Assembly (NCBI GenBank): GCA_947258705.1
Contig: CAMYJA010000002.1
Location: 246,478-310,477, forward strand
Direction of reading: 5' to 3'
Length of the DNA stretch: 64,000 nucleotides
Origin: an uncultured Hyphomicrobiaceae bacterium
GTDB lineage: Bacteria > Pseudomonadota > Alphaproteobacteria > Rhizobiales > CAMYJA01
Positions 8,986 through 18,048 of the stretch are shown piece after piece. Position numbers and translations under genes: made by a program. Numbering within the stretch: the first letter of the stretch is position 1; each line of letters starts with the position of its first letter. The notes beneath the pieces are model-generated. The model was not told where the DNA came from and made no database searches. It saw nothing but the letters and a program-made list of their open reading frames with translations.

Positions 8986-10212
8986 ATGGAAGAGATAGTA
9001 ACCGGCACAGATGTATTTTTCGTCCTGATGGGCGCCATTCTCGTTTTTGCGATGCATGGCGGATTTGCGTTTCTGGAAGTCGGGACGGTCCGGCATAAAA
9101 ATCAGGTCAACGCACTGGTCAAGATCATCGTCGATTTCGCCATTTCGACGGTCATGTATTTCTTTATCGGCTACAGCGTCGCTTACGGGACAAATTTCTT
9201 CGCCGATGCAGCCGCAATCAGCGGCGGCGCCGCCGGGTTTGAGCCCAAGGGCCTCACCCTGGTGAAACTCTTTTTCCTCACGACTTTCGCCGCTGCCGTG
9301 CCCGCCATCATTTCGGGCGGTATTGCCGAACGGGCGAAATTCGGACCGCAATGCGCGGCAACGGCCATTTTGGTCGGCCTGGTCTATCCGTTTTTCGAGG
9401 GCATTGTCTGGAACGGAAATTTCGGTCTCCAGGAAAACTTCTTCAAAGGCGTGCTCGGCGCGGAGTTCCACGATTTCGCCGGCTCGATCGTCGTCCATGC
9501 CGTTGGCGGGTGGATTGCACTGTCCGCCGTTTATCTACTGGGCATTCGCATTGGCCGATATAACGATGCGGGCAAGCCGATCGGCATACCGCCCTCCTCG
9601 ATCCCGTGGCTGGCCCTCGGATCCTGGCTACTCTGCGTTGGCTGGTTCGGCTTTAACGTGATGACGGCCGCATCGGTCAAGGATGTCTCGGGCCTGATCG
9701 CCGCAAATTCCCTCCTGGCCATGGTCGGCGGCATCCTGACCGCGCTCGTGGTCGGAAAAAACGACCCCGGCTTCGTCCACAACGGGGCGCTGGCCGGATT
9801 GGTCGCGGTCTGTGCCGGCTCCGACATCATGCACCCCATCGGATCGCTTGTCGTCGGCGGCGTCGCCGGCATCATCTTCGTTTACATGTTCCAGGCATGC
9901 CACAATAAATGGAAAATCGACGACGTGCTGGGGGTCTGGCCGCTGCACGGACTGTGTGGCCTGTGGGGCGGCATCGCCGCCGGCATTTTCGGTCTGGAGA
10001 GTTTCGGCGGTCTCGGCGGCGTGACCTTCGCCTCGCAACTGGTCGGAAGTCTCATGGGGGCCGCCTATGCGGGCATTGCCGGATATGTGGTCTATTTCGC
10101 GCTCAAATCGATGGTCGGTATTCGCATGTCGCCGGATGACGAGCATCGGGGCGCCGATCTTTCGATCCATAATATCGGAGCCAATCCCGAAGAGGAGCTC
10201 ACGCGTCATTGA
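8986..10212 (+). CDS. Second ammonium transporter (no signal peptide)
   Basis: This is a 408-aa Amt/Mep/Rh-family channel, divergent from AmtB upstream. It starts directly with a membrane helix (VFFVLMGAILVFAMHGGFAFLEVG). It retains the twin pore histidines in DFAGSIVVHAVGGW and VWPLHGLCGLWGG, and the GWFGFNV segment. It has its own 319-bp upstream region and terminator, so it is probably expressed separately from glnK-amtB. Paired Amt proteins of this kind are common in Alphaproteobacteria; one may act more as a sensor, but nothing here shows that. Confidence 0.93.
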   Translation: MEEIVTGTDVFFVLMGAILVFAMHGGFAFLEVGTVRHKNQVNALVKIIVDFAISTVMYFFIGYSVAYGTNFFADAAAISGGAAGFEPKGLTLVKLFFLTTFAAAVPAIISGGIAERAKFGPQCAATAILVGLVYPFFEGIVWNGNFGLQENFFKGVLGAEFHDFAGSIVVHAVGGWIALSAVYLLGIRIGRYNDAGKPIGIPPSSIPWLALGSWLLCVGWFGFNVMTAASVKDVSGLIAANSLLAMVGGILTALVVGKNDPGFVHNGALAGLVAVCAGSDIMHPIGSLVVGGVAGIIFVYMFQACHNKWKIDDVLGVWPLHGLCGLWGGIAAGIFGLESFGGLGGVTFASQLVGSLMGAAYAGIAGYVVYFALKSMVGIRMSPDDEHRGADLSIHNIGANPEEELTRH

Positions 10213-10249
10213 CGGGTGGGTTCGCCTTTTCGTGTGAAGTCATGAAAAA

Positions 10250-10281
10250 AAGCCCGGTGGTTTCGACCGCCGGGTTTTTTT
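10250..10281 (+). terminator. Intrinsic terminator after the second amt gene
   Basis: Stem CCCGGTGGT/ACCGCCGGG (one G-T pair) around a short TTCG loop is followed by seven T. It lies 40 bp after the amt stop codon. Confidence 0.92.
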
Positions 10282-10344
10282 CTGGAAAAAATGAGATGAA
10301 AAATCTAACAGTACCGCTTTATGCAAGTCAGGACCGTCCTTTGA

Positions 10345-11544
10345 ATGAACGATAGCACCGGCCAGGAAATCCGCTCACCCTTTGCGCGGCTTCGCGCGCT
10401 GCTCGGCGATATGCCGCCGGGCCGGGATCCCATCGACATGACCATTGGCGAACCGCGCCATCCGATGCCCGAGTTCGCCGCCCCCATACTGAATGAGCAT
10501 GCCGGACTTTACGGCCGTTATCCGCCCATCAGGGGCACGCGCGACTTGCGCATGGCGATTTCATCCTGGCATGACCGCCGCTACGGCCTGGACGGCGCCG
10601 TTGATCCGGAGCGCCATATATTGCCGCTCAATGGTTCGCGCGAAGGCTTGTTCTCGGCCGTGTTTCCCCTTGTCGAGCGCATGGCGATCAAGGGGCGAGC
10701 GCCAGCCGTTCTTATTCCCAATCCGTTTTATCAGGTTTATGCCGCCGCCGCCCTGGCCTCTGGCGCGGAGCCTGTCTATCTCGACGCGGACGCCGAAAAC
10801 GGTTTCCTGCCCGACCTCGATCAACTCGTTCATGACGAGGGGCTGTTGCAGCGAACGGCGGTGATGTATCTGTGCTCGCCCTCCAATCCGCAGGGCGCCG
10901 TTGCGGACCGGGCCTATCTGGAGAAGCTGCTGGAGCTGTCGCGGGCTTATGGCTTCGCGATTTTTTCGGACGAGTGCTATTCGGAAATATATCACGCGGA
11001 GGCGCCGCCGGGCATTCTCGAGGTGGCGCATGAGCGCTATGGCGATTTCCAAAACATTCTGGCCTTCAATTCATTGTCCAAACGATCGAATATGCCGGGA
11101 TTGCGTTCGGGATTTTGCGCAGGAGACGCAGGATTGATCGAAAAATACGGTCGTTTTCGCAATGTTGCCTGTCCGCAAATGCCCTTGCCAACCCAATATG
11201 CCTCGGCCGAGCTATGGGGCGATGAAGTGCATGTGGCCGAAAACAGAGCTCTTTACGTGGCCAAATTCGACGCTGTTTCCGTGATTATCGGCGATCGCTA
11301 TGGTTACAAAAGGCCCGAGGGCGGGTTTTTTCTCTGGCTCAATATGGAACAATTTTCTGGTGGAGAAGCCGCCACGGTAACACTCTGGAAAGGATGTGGT
11401 GTCAAAGTACTACCCGGCGCCTATCTGGCATTCGAGAGTGAAGCGAGACCCAATCCCTGCCGGGACTATGTTCGGCTTGCGATGGTCGACGATCTCAGAA
11501 CCACCCGGGAGGCGCTCGAGCGTTTAGTAGAAGTATTGAGTTAG
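10345..11544 (+). CDS. dapC: Class I/II aminotransferase, DapC-type (succinyl-diaminopimelate transaminase)
   Basis: This is a PLP-dependent fold type I aminotransferase of 399 aa. Signatures are IDMTIGEPRHPMP at the N-terminus, YPPIRGTRDLR, the CSPSNPQGAV loop, DECYSEIY, and the Schiff-base lysine in FNSLSKRSNMPGLRSGF. The IGEP.HP opening and Y-P-x-x-x-G-x-x-x-LR pattern are those of DapC, which makes N-succinyl-L,L-diaminopimelate for lysine and peptidoglycan. Related aminotransferases share much of this, so the substrate is inferred. It is followed after 7 bp by ftsK. Confidence 0.8.
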   Translation: MNDSTGQEIRSPFARLRALLGDMPPGRDPIDMTIGEPRHPMPEFAAPILNEHAGLYGRYPPIRGTRDLRMAISSWHDRRYGLDGAVDPERHILPLNGSREGLFSAVFPLVERMAIKGRAPAVLIPNPFYQVYAAAALASGAEPVYLDADAENGFLPDLDQLVHDEGLLQRTAVMYLCSPSNPQGAVADRAYLEKLLELSRAYGFAIFSDECYSEIYHAEAPPGILEVAHERYGDFQNILAFNSLSKRSNMPGLRSGFCAGDAGLIEKYGRFRNVACPQMPLPTQYASAELWGDEVHVAENRALYVAKFDAVSVIIGDRYGYKRPEGGFFLWLNMEQFSGGEAATVTLWKGCGVKVLPGAYLAFESEARPNPCRDYVRLAMVDDLRTTREALERLVEVLS

Positions 11545-11551
11545 AGTGCCA

Positions 11552-14131
11552 ATGTCTTTCGAAAATTCCGGCTATCGTCAAAGCCGGCTTTTACCGGAAA
11601 ATATGGAATCCGACCTCAGGGTCTGGGCCAATGGCAGTGCCGGGTGGTCTATCCTGGCATTTGTCGTGTTCGGCCTGGGAAGCTTGCTGAGCTGGTCCGC
11701 CCAGGACATGAATATCGGAATGGCAACTCAGGACCTGCGTAATATATTCGGTCCTCCCGGTGCCGTCTTTTCTGACTTCATGATGAAATGTTTTGGCGCA
11801 ACCGCCATGTTTTTGTTTCTGCCCCTCTCGCATTGGGGCTGGATGCTCAAAAATAATATCGCCATCGAAAACTGGAAGCAGCGGGTCGTCCTGTGGCCCT
11901 TTTCGGTCATATTGCTCGCAGGCGCGGCAGCCTTCATCCCCAGTGCTGAAAGCTGGCCGCTCCTGAACGGATATGGCGGTATTCTCGGTGATGTCGTGTT
12001 GTTGCTGGTGAGCGACTTTATCGGCAGTTTCAAGCCTGCCGTCGCCGGTCCGCTCGCCTTCATGCTGTTGGCGGTTTCGGGCTGCACGGCACTGTTGTCG
12101 GCGATGGCGCTGACGTATCAGGATTTCTTCACCGCGTTCTCGATGAAGGGCGTGCATCTGCGCTTGCGCTCATATCTGGCCGTTTTCTCCAGGCCCCTGA
12201 TCTGGGCGCGGACTTTTTTTGCAGGCGGCATATCCATGGTGCAGGTTCTGGCCGCGCCGTTTGCCTTCAAACGCTCTCTACGCAGACATGACGCGGAAGA
12301 TTTGCACCAACCGCAATTTACTCATGACGAACCGCCGTTCGACAGCGTCGCGGCAGAAACCGCGACCGATGCTCCGGACGGGAAGTTGCCGGTTTCGGGG
12401 GAACTGCCCGATATGCCGACCATCGACCTGGAAGACGACGGCCTGACGGAAGAAAGCGAAGATATTGCCGGCAGAATGATTGCCGAACGATTTGCGCCGC
12501 GATCGGCACGCGCCGGGAAAACCGGCGGTGCAACGGCCGAGCCCTCTGCGTCAACGGCAAAGAGTAAAAAGCCGCGGCCCGGATTTTTCAAAAAAAGAAA
12601 TTCCGATGCTGCGGCAATATCGGGACGCTATCAGAGACCGCCTCTCGATATGCTCAAACGCCGTCCCGCCAGTCAGCCGCGTATCGATGTTCAGGACAGC
12701 GTGCTGCGCGGAAATGCAGGGCTCTTGCAGGACGTCCTGGCCGATTTCGGCATCGAAGGCAGGATTATCGACATCAAGCCGGGGCCGGTGGTGACCCTGT
12801 TTGAATTCGAACCGGCACGGGGCGTAAAGTCGTCCCGGGTGATTGCACTGGCGGACGATATCGCCCGCTCCATGAGCGCGATTTCGACCCGTGTCGCGAT
12901 TGTGCCGGGGCGCAATGTCATCGGTATCGAGCTGCCCAATACCGATAAGGACACCGTCTTTCTGTCGGAGCTCTTCGCATCGGACAATTATGTCAAATCC
13001 GATATGGCGCTGCCTCTGGCGCTAGGCAAGAACATCGCCGGCGGTCCGGTTGTCGTCGACCTCGCGCGCATGCCGCACCTGCTTATCGCAGGGACGACCG
13101 GTTCGGGAAAATCGGTCGGCATCAATGCCATGATTCTTTCACTGCTCTATGCGCTCAGTCCCGAGCAGTGCAAATTCATCATGATCGATCCGAAAATGCT
13201 CGAACTGTCGGTCTATAACGATATACCGCACCTGCTCACCCCGGTCGTCACCGATCCAGGCAAAGCAGTCGGTACGCTCAACTGGGTCGTTCAGGAAATG
13301 GAGGAGCGCTACAAAAAAATGTCCATGCTTGGGGTGCGGAGCGTTCAGGCGTTCAACAGCGCCGCCCGGCAGGACAGCCCGCAGGAACGCGTGGTACGGA
13401 CCAGGGTGCAGACCGGCTATCACCCTGAAACAGGGGAGGCCGTTTACGAGGAACATTCCATCAAGCTTGAGGTCCTGCCCTATATCGTGGTTGTTATCGA
13501 CGAGCTTGCAGATCTCATGATGGTCGCTGGAAAGGACATTGAAGTCGCTCTTCAGAGACTTGCCCAGATGGCGCGGGCAGCCGGTATTCATTTGATCATG
13601 GCGACCCAGAGGCCAAGCGTCGATGTGGTGACGGGAACGATCAAGGCAAACTTTCCTACCCGGATCAGTTTCAAGGTCGCTTCGAAAATCGACAGCCGCA
13701 CCATTCTGGCTGAACCCGGCGCCGAGCAGCTTCTCGGGCATGGCGACATGCTTTACAGCACGGGTCCCGGACAGATGAACCGCATTCACGGACCGTTGGT
13801 CGAAGACGAGGAAGTCGAGAAAATCATCGGTTTTCTGCGCAGGCAGGGACGGCCTCAATATGTGGAGGCCGTCGCCGCGGGCCATGAAACAGCTTCGGCT
13901 TCAGGCCAGGGCGGGAAGGCCGCCGAAAAATCGGAGCTTTATGAACGCGCTGTCGCGATTGTGGTGCGAGACCGGAAGGTATCGACGAGTTATATTCAAC
14001 GGCGCCTCTCAATCGGCTATAACAGGGCGGCGGACCTGATTGACCGCATGGAGGAGGAAGGCTTGATCAGCCCTCCCAACCGGACCGGCAAACGTCAGAT
14101 ACTCATGGGCGAATCAGAAAAACTCACATAG
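11552..14131 (+). CDS. ftsK: DNA translocase FtsK
   Basis: FtsK pumps DNA at the division septum and helps resolve chromosome dimers. The 859-aa protein has four N-terminal membrane helices (to about residue 190) and a variable acidic/basic linker (about 240-370). The motor has Walker A LIAGTTGSGKSVGINAM and Walker B YIVVVIDELADLMMVAG. The C-terminal winged-helix gamma domain (SYIQRRLSIGYNRAADLIDRMEEEG) reads KOPS. ATG at 11552 is preferred over the in-frame GTG at 11546. The lolA gene follows, a common alphaproteobacterial order. Confidence 0.97.
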   Translation: MSFENSGYRQSRLLPENMESDLRVWANGSAGWSILAFVVFGLGSLLSWSAQDMNIGMATQDLRNIFGPPGAVFSDFMMKCFGATAMFLFLPLSHWGWMLKNNIAIENWKQRVVLWPFSVILLAGAAAFIPSAESWPLLNGYGGILGDVVLLLVSDFIGSFKPAVAGPLAFMLLAVSGCTALLSAMALTYQDFFTAFSMKGVHLRLRSYLAVFSRPLIWARTFFAGGISMVQVLAAPFAFKRSLRRHDAEDLHQPQFTHDEPPFDSVAAETATDAPDGKLPVSGELPDMPTIDLEDDGLTEESEDIAGRMIAERFAPRSARAGKTGGATAEPSASTAKSKKPRPGFFKKRNSDAAAISGRYQRPPLDMLKRRPASQPRIDVQDSVLRGNAGLLQDVLADFGIEGRIIDIKPGPVVTLFEFEPARGVKSSRVIALADDIARSMSAISTRVAIVPGRNVIGIELPNTDKDTVFLSELFASDNYVKSDMALPLALGKNIAGGPVVVDLARMPHLLIAGTTGSGKSVGINAMILSLLYALSPEQCKFIMIDPKMLELSVYNDIPHLLTPVVTDPGKAVGTLNWVVQEMEERYKKMSMLGVRSVQAFNSAARQDSPQERVVRTRVQTGYHPETGEAVYEEHSIKLEVLPYIVVVIDELADLMMVAGKDIEVALQRLAQMARAAGIHLIMATQRPSVDVVTGTIKANFPTRISFKVASKIDSRTILAEPGAEQLLGHGDMLYSTGPGQMNRIHGPLVEDEEVEKIIGFLRRQGRPQYVEAVAAGHETASASGQGGKAAEKSELYERAVAIVVRDRKVSTSYIQRRLSIGYNRAADLIDRMEEEGLISPPNRTGKRQILMGESEKLT

Positions 14132-14285
14132 TATCAAGGGAAATTCATATATTAGTGATGCGCTCAACGCACTTGTGTACACCATTGCCCAGAAGTGGTC
14201 TTATTCATCGGCAATTTAACACAGAGGGCAATTCGGTAATTTCAGAATGCATGGATATATTTCAATGGACGGATCGGGGACAATA

Positions 14286-15011
14286 ATGGGTCTTAAAAAA
14301 AGAGCGGGGCAAACGGCGCTTATCGGGCTTTTGGCGGGATTCTCGTCATTTGCCGCTTTCGCGGAAAACGCAGCCGATATGCCCAAGCCCAGTCCGATCG
14401 GGATTGGTTCGGACTGGAACGCCAATGTGGATGCATCGGCCAATGTCACCGGACAGACGTTCGGACCGGCTGAAGTCAACGTCATTAACCGCGTCAACGC
14501 CTATTTCAACAATATCGACGATCTGACCGGTGCGTTCGTGCAGACAAGCGCGGATGACAGGAAGGCCAAGGGCAAGTTTTTCGTCAAACGTCCGGGATTG
14601 TTCCGCTTCGTCTATTCACCGCCGAGCAAATTAGTCATTCTTTCCGATGGCGAGCAATTGCTGATCGAGGACCATGATTTGAAGACCGTCGACACCTTCC
14701 CGATCGATTCCACCCCGTTCAGGCTTCTTTTGAAACAAGACGTCGATATCATACGGGATGCGCGCATCACGGATATCAACGAACAGGAAGAAACCGTTTC
14801 CTTGACCATCCATGACAAAAAATCTGACAGTTCGGGCAAGATACAGCTTCTGTTCAGCAGCAAACCAGATTTCGAACTGAAGGAATGGATTATCACCGAT
14901 GCGCAAGGTCTTGATACGCGTATCCAAATTGCCGGCCTTCAGAGTGACGAGAAGGTGGATGCCAAGCTGTTTGTCGGATCACAAATCGATATGCCGTCCT
15001 TTTCCGAATAG
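14286..15011 (+). CDS. lolA: Outer-membrane lipoprotein carrier LolA
   Basis: LolA carries lipoproteins across the periplasm from LolCDE to LolB or the outer membrane. ATG 14286 (GGGGA upstream) gives a 241-aa precursor with a signal peptide (ALIGLLAGFSSFAAFA). Conserved blocks are LTGAFVQTSADDRKAKGKFFVKRPGLFRF, SDGEQLLIEDHDLK and TPFRLLL. An upstream ATG at 14247 would put hydrophilic residues before the signal peptide and is less likely. The C-terminal half is diverged, as usual in Alphaproteobacteria. Confidence 0.85.
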   Translation: MGLKKRAGQTALIGLLAGFSSFAAFAENAADMPKPSPIGIGSDWNANVDASANVTGQTFGPAEVNVINRVNAYFNNIDDLTGAFVQTSADDRKAKGKFFVKRPGLFRFVYSPPSKLVILSDGEQLLIEDHDLKTVDTFPIDSTPFRLLLKQDVDIIRDARITDINEQEETVSLTIHDKKSDSSGKIQLLFSSKPDFELKEWIITDAQGLDTRIQIAGLQSDEKVDAKLFVGSQIDMPSFSE

Positions 15012-15113
15012 AAGCATTCGTCCGGGCCGGGATAGTTATACTCAGATAACCTCATTTTCCGGTGGACAGCTTGTGGATTGCCCGAATTTCACAAATTTGT
15101 TTCTCTAAAGTCG

Positions 15114-15141
15114 TTGATTCTTTTCAACCAGCCGCTATGCT
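15114..15141 (+). promoter_or_regulatory. Sigma-70-like promoter for the candidate sRNA
   Basis: A -35 element TTGATT (15114-15119) and a -10 element TATGCT (15136-15141) are spaced by 16 bp. The predicted start near 15149 falls at the base of the first hairpin of the putative RNA. Confidence 0.45.
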
Positions 15142-15148
15142 TATTGCA

Positions 15149-15284
15149 TAGTGGGTTTGTCGCTATGTATCGGTAGTGCCCCCCGTCTAACCGAAGACAT
15201 ACCCACAGCGTCGACATCCCTCTCGGCGCATTGCGCGAATAGCGCTTTCTGGCGCCCGACCATAATAGGTTGGGCGCTTTTTTT
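15149..15284 (+). ncRNA. Candidate small RNA upstream of xth
   Basis: About 136 nt between a promoter and an intrinsic terminator, with no coding frame. The 5' hairpin has an 11-bp outer stem with one mismatch (15151-15161 with 15196-15206) and an inner stem TCGGT/ACCGA. These enclose a loop with six consecutive C (15179-15184), which could pair with G-rich ribosome sites. A middle linker leads to the terminator hairpin. The ends do not pair with each other, so it is not a 6S-type RNA. It matches no RNA family that I recognise; an alternative is a long leader of xth with attenuation. Confidence 0.45.
15252..15284 (+). terminator. Intrinsic terminator ending the candidate sRNA
   Basis: Stem GCGCCCGACC/GGTTGGGCGC (15252-15261 with 15268-15277) with an ATAATA loop is followed by seven T. 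It lies 28 bp before the xth start codon, so it either ends a separate RNA or attenuates xth. Confidence 0.9.
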
Positions 15285-15311
15285 CCGGTTTTTAACAGTA
15301 ATGGACGCTCT

Positions 15312-16136
15312 ATGCTGCGACTTGTTACGTGGAACATCAATTCGGTGCGGCTCAGAATCGGTCTGCTTGAAGATCTCGTCAAGCATTGTGCTCCCGATGT
15401 CGTCTGCCTCCAGGAAACCAAATGCGCCAATGATCAATTTCCTGAAAAAGCCATTCGCAGGCTCGGATTCGATCACATTTTTGTGAACGGACAAAAAGGC
15501 TATCACGGGGTCGCGACGCTGTCGAAACGGCCATTGGAGCTGGTCGAGGTGCGCGATTTTAACGGCACGGAGGATGCCCGGCATCTGGCTGTTTCCGTGA
15601 AGGGCGCCAAAGGGAAAAAATCATCCGTTGTGGTGCATAATTTTTACGTGCCCGCCGGTGGGGATATTCCGGACCGGGACAAGAATATCAAATTCGGCCA
15701 GAAGCTTGATTTTCTGACGTCCATGGAAAAATGGTGCGGCTCTTTCGACAAAAGCAGGAAATCCGATCATGCCCGGATGATACTGGTGGGCGATCTGAAT
15801 ATCGCGCCGCTCGAAACAGATGTCTGGTCGCACAAGCAATTGCTCAAGGTGGTCAGCCACACGCCGATCGAGGTTGAGCATCTTGCCCGGGTTCAGGGGG
15901 CTCATGACTGGGTCGATGCCGTGCGCCATCATGTCGGCCCCGACGAGACGCTGTTCAGCTGGTGGAGTTATCGGGCGCGGGACTGGCGGGCGTCAAACCG
16001 CGGCCGCAGGCTCGATCATATCTGGGTTACGCCAGCACTCGGAAAGGCCGTCAAACATGTCGAGGTTCTCGATGACGTCCGTGGCTGGGAGCGCCCGTCG
16101 GATCATGCTCCCGTGCTGGCGGATCTGGATTTTTAA
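15312..16136 (+). CDS. xth: Exodeoxyribonuclease III
   Basis: ExoIII/AP endonuclease family, acting in base-excision repair. The 274-aa protein starts MLRLVTWNINSVRLR. It has CLQETKC (metal-binding Glu), GYHGVATLSK, LVGDLNIAP (catalytic Asp-Asn), and RRLDHIW with the final SDHAPV histidine. An ATG 42 bp upstream adds residues encoded by the terminator region and is rejected. The intact catalytic set makes activity likely. Confidence 0.95.
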   Translation: MLRLVTWNINSVRLRIGLLEDLVKHCAPDVVCLQETKCANDQFPEKAIRRLGFDHIFVNGQKGYHGVATLSKRPLELVEVRDFNGTEDARHLAVSVKGAKGKKSSVVVHNFYVPAGGDIPDRDKNIKFGQKLDFLTSMEKWCGSFDKSRKSDHARMILVGDLNIAPLETDVWSHKQLLKVVSHTPIEVEHLARVQGAHDWVDAVRHHVGPDETLFSWWSYRARDWRASNRGRRLDHIWVTPALGKAVKHVEVLDDVRGWERPSDHAPVLADLDF

Positions 16137-16226
16137 ATCTAGATTTGAAAATCACGACCTTTTTAATTTCGACCAGGATCACTATATCCATGGCGTAGCT
16201 CATATGACCCGATGGAGTGACAGACA

Positions 16227-16622
16227 ATGCTCGAGGCTCTCTCAATGACGCAATTGCTGGCGACGTTTTTCGGCGTCTATATGCTGGCTGTGGGGATCGG
16301 CGTGCTGATGGAGCGGGAGGGCTTTATCAAAATTGTCGACGAGTTGCACGATAATACAACGCTTGGATATATAACCGGCGTCCTGGTGTTTGTGCTCGGT
16401 GCCACTTTGGTGGCGCTTCACAATATCTGGACCGACCCTCTGGCGATCTTCGTCTCGCTGATATCGTGGGCGGCATTTATCGAGGGAATTCTCCTTTTAG
16501 CGTTCAGGCGCCCGTTTCTCGGGCTCGTCGGCAAGGTGAAACTCTCAAAGACGAACATCCCCACCCTCGGCCTTTTTGGCATTCTCCTCGGTGTAGGGCT
16601 GATCTATGGCGGCCTGAGCTAG
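16227..16622 (+). CDS. Small integral membrane protein of unknown function
   Basis: The 131-aa protein has four hydrophobic segments (about residues 8-28, 47-66, 72-92 and 108-129) joined by short loops with DELHDN and KVKLSKTN. No catalytic motif is seen and I do not recognise the family. Its stop codon overlaps by 4 bp the convergent stop of the cyclic-nucleotide-binding gene. Confidence 0.75.
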   Translation: MLEALSMTQLLATFFGVYMLAVGIGVLMEREGFIKIVDELHDNTTLGYITGVLVFVLGATLVALHNIWTDPLAIFVSLISWAAFIEGILLLAFRRPFLGLVGKVKLSKTNIPTLGLFGILLGVGLIYGGLS

Positions 16623-17134
16623 CGTACGGATATTTCATGCGTGGACTGAGCAGCCGGTGCTGCTCGCCCGGTGTCCACCAGGTCGCGTGAAAGTTCACGG
16701 TCGATTTCGCGCAGTCTGGTTGCAAAACCCATCATTCTCGAACGCAGTATTTCAACAAAATGCGCCGCCAGGTCAGGATCCTGGCGCATCAAATCCTGCA
16801 TGACGCTCCGGCTGAACTTCACCGCCCGAACGTCCGTCTTCGCGATTATCGTGGTCGAATGCCGGATTTCGGTAAGCATTGCTAGTTCGCCGATAAATGT
16901 CCCTTCAGGCAGAGGATCGCCATTATTGCCCAGCAAGTCCTCATGAAAGGCGCTGGCCTCTCCCTTGATAATCAGATAGGCCGTATCGCCCTGGACTTTC
17001 GACCGGATGATCGGCTGGCCCCGGCGAAACAGCACCCGTTCCGCCGTGTCGGCCAGAAGCTCGATCTGTTGCGCCGTGAGCCGGTTGAATATCGGCACGT
17101 GCGTCAACGGCACGGTCAAATCGTCTGACGTCAT
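16619..17134 (-). CDS. Cyclic-nucleotide-binding-domain protein lacking a DNA-binding domain
   Basis: The protein has the Crp/Fnr-type beta-barrel: PIFNRLTAQQIELLADTAE, then GDTAYLIIKGEASAF and the phosphate-binding-like GTFIGELAMLTEIRHSTTIIAKTD. The chain ends at 171 aa with a basic helical tail and no helix-turn-helix. The ATG at 17134 has GGGGGAA upstream; an ATG at 17167 is possible but has no ribosome site. The canonical Arg of the cAMP pocket (R-x-A) appears as HST, so cAMP binding is doubtful. Such single-domain sensors usually work through protein contacts. Confidence 0.85.
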   Translation of the reverse strand: MTSDDLTVPLTHVPIFNRLTAQQIELLADTAERVLFRRGQPIIRSKVQGDTAYLIIKGEASAFHEDLLGNNGDPLPEGTFIGELAMLTEIRHSTTIIAKTDVRAVKFSRSVMQDLMRQDPDLAAHFVEILRSRMMGFATRLREIDRELSRDLVDTGRAAPAAQSTHEISVR

Positions 17135-17283
17135 GGCCTGTTCCCCCGAATGACCTGAATAGTGCAATGATTTATTGTTCTTATGGGGAACCTATGAGAT
17201 TCGCAAATCGCCCGTCCAGACCGATTACATGGGCTGTGGAGGAGTGGTGAATAGACCGGCGAGAACTTCAGGGTGTCAGGGCA

Positions 17284-17970
17284 TCAGGGCGTCAGTTTGT
17301 AACCGCCGGTTTCGGTGATCAGAAGCTCGGCCTTGGAAGGGTCTTTCTCGATTTTCTGGCGCAGGCGGTAAATATGGGTTTCAAGCGTATGGGTGGTCAC
17401 GCCGGCATTGTAGCCCCAGACCTCGTGCAACAAGACATCTCGGGTGACGACCTTTTCTCCGGCCCGGTAGAGATATTTGAGAATTGATGTTTCTTTTTCC
17501 GTCAAACGGACTTTCGAACCCGTCTCCGTGGTGAGGAGCTTCGACGCCGGTTTGAACGTATAATCGCCGATCGCAAACACCGCGTCCTCGCTTTGCTCGT
17601 GTTGGCGCAATTGCGCGCGTATCCGGGCGAGGAGAACGGCGAACCGAAACGGCTTGGTGACATAATCATTGGCGCCGGCATCGAGGCCGAGAATGGTGTC
17701 GGCCTCCGAATCCTGGCCGGTCAGCATGATGATCGGGCATTTCAATCCCGCCTTGCGTAACAGCTTGCAGACTTCCCGGCCATCCATGTCGGGCAGACCG
17801 ACATCGAGAAGGACCAGATCCACATGGTCTGCTTTGCAAAGCTCAAGGCCTTCTGCGGCAGTCGATGCCTGGGCCGTTTCGAAGTCTTCGTGCAAAGCCA
17901 GTTGATCGACGAGCGATTCTCGCAGATCATCATCATCGTCGATAATAATAATGCGACGTGCGGTGCTCAT
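17284..17970 (-). CDS. OmpR-family response regulator
   Basis: The receiver domain (residues about 1-120) has the acidic patch IIIIDDDDD, phospho-acceptor Asp56 in LVLLDVGLPDMDG, the TGQDSE switch and Lys in VTKPF. It is followed by an OmpR/PhoB winged helix with LTEKETSILKYLYRAGEKVVTRDVLL and THTLETHIYRLRQKIE. No histidine kinase is adjacent, so it is an orphan here. The 228-aa length is normal. Confidence 0.93.
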   Translation of the reverse strand: MSTARRIIIIDDDDDLRESLVDQLALHEDFETAQASTAAEGLELCKADHVDLVLLDVGLPDMDGREVCKLLRKAGLKCPIIMLTGQDSEADTILGLDAGANDYVTKPFRFAVLLARIRAQLRQHEQSEDAVFAIGDYTFKPASKLLTTETGSKVRLTEKETSILKYLYRAGEKVVTRDVLLHEVWGYNAGVTTHTLETHIYRLRQKIEKDPSKAELLITETGGYKLTP

Positions 17971-18048
17971 TCGTTTCTCCTCGACATTTCCGGATTATCA
18001 AATCATATCATAAATTATTGACTACTTATATAAGCCAAGTAGGCGCAA

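Noticed and set aside
15149-15284. 6S RNA identity for the candidate sRNA
   Set aside because: The 5' and 3' ends do not form a closing stem and there is no large central bubble.
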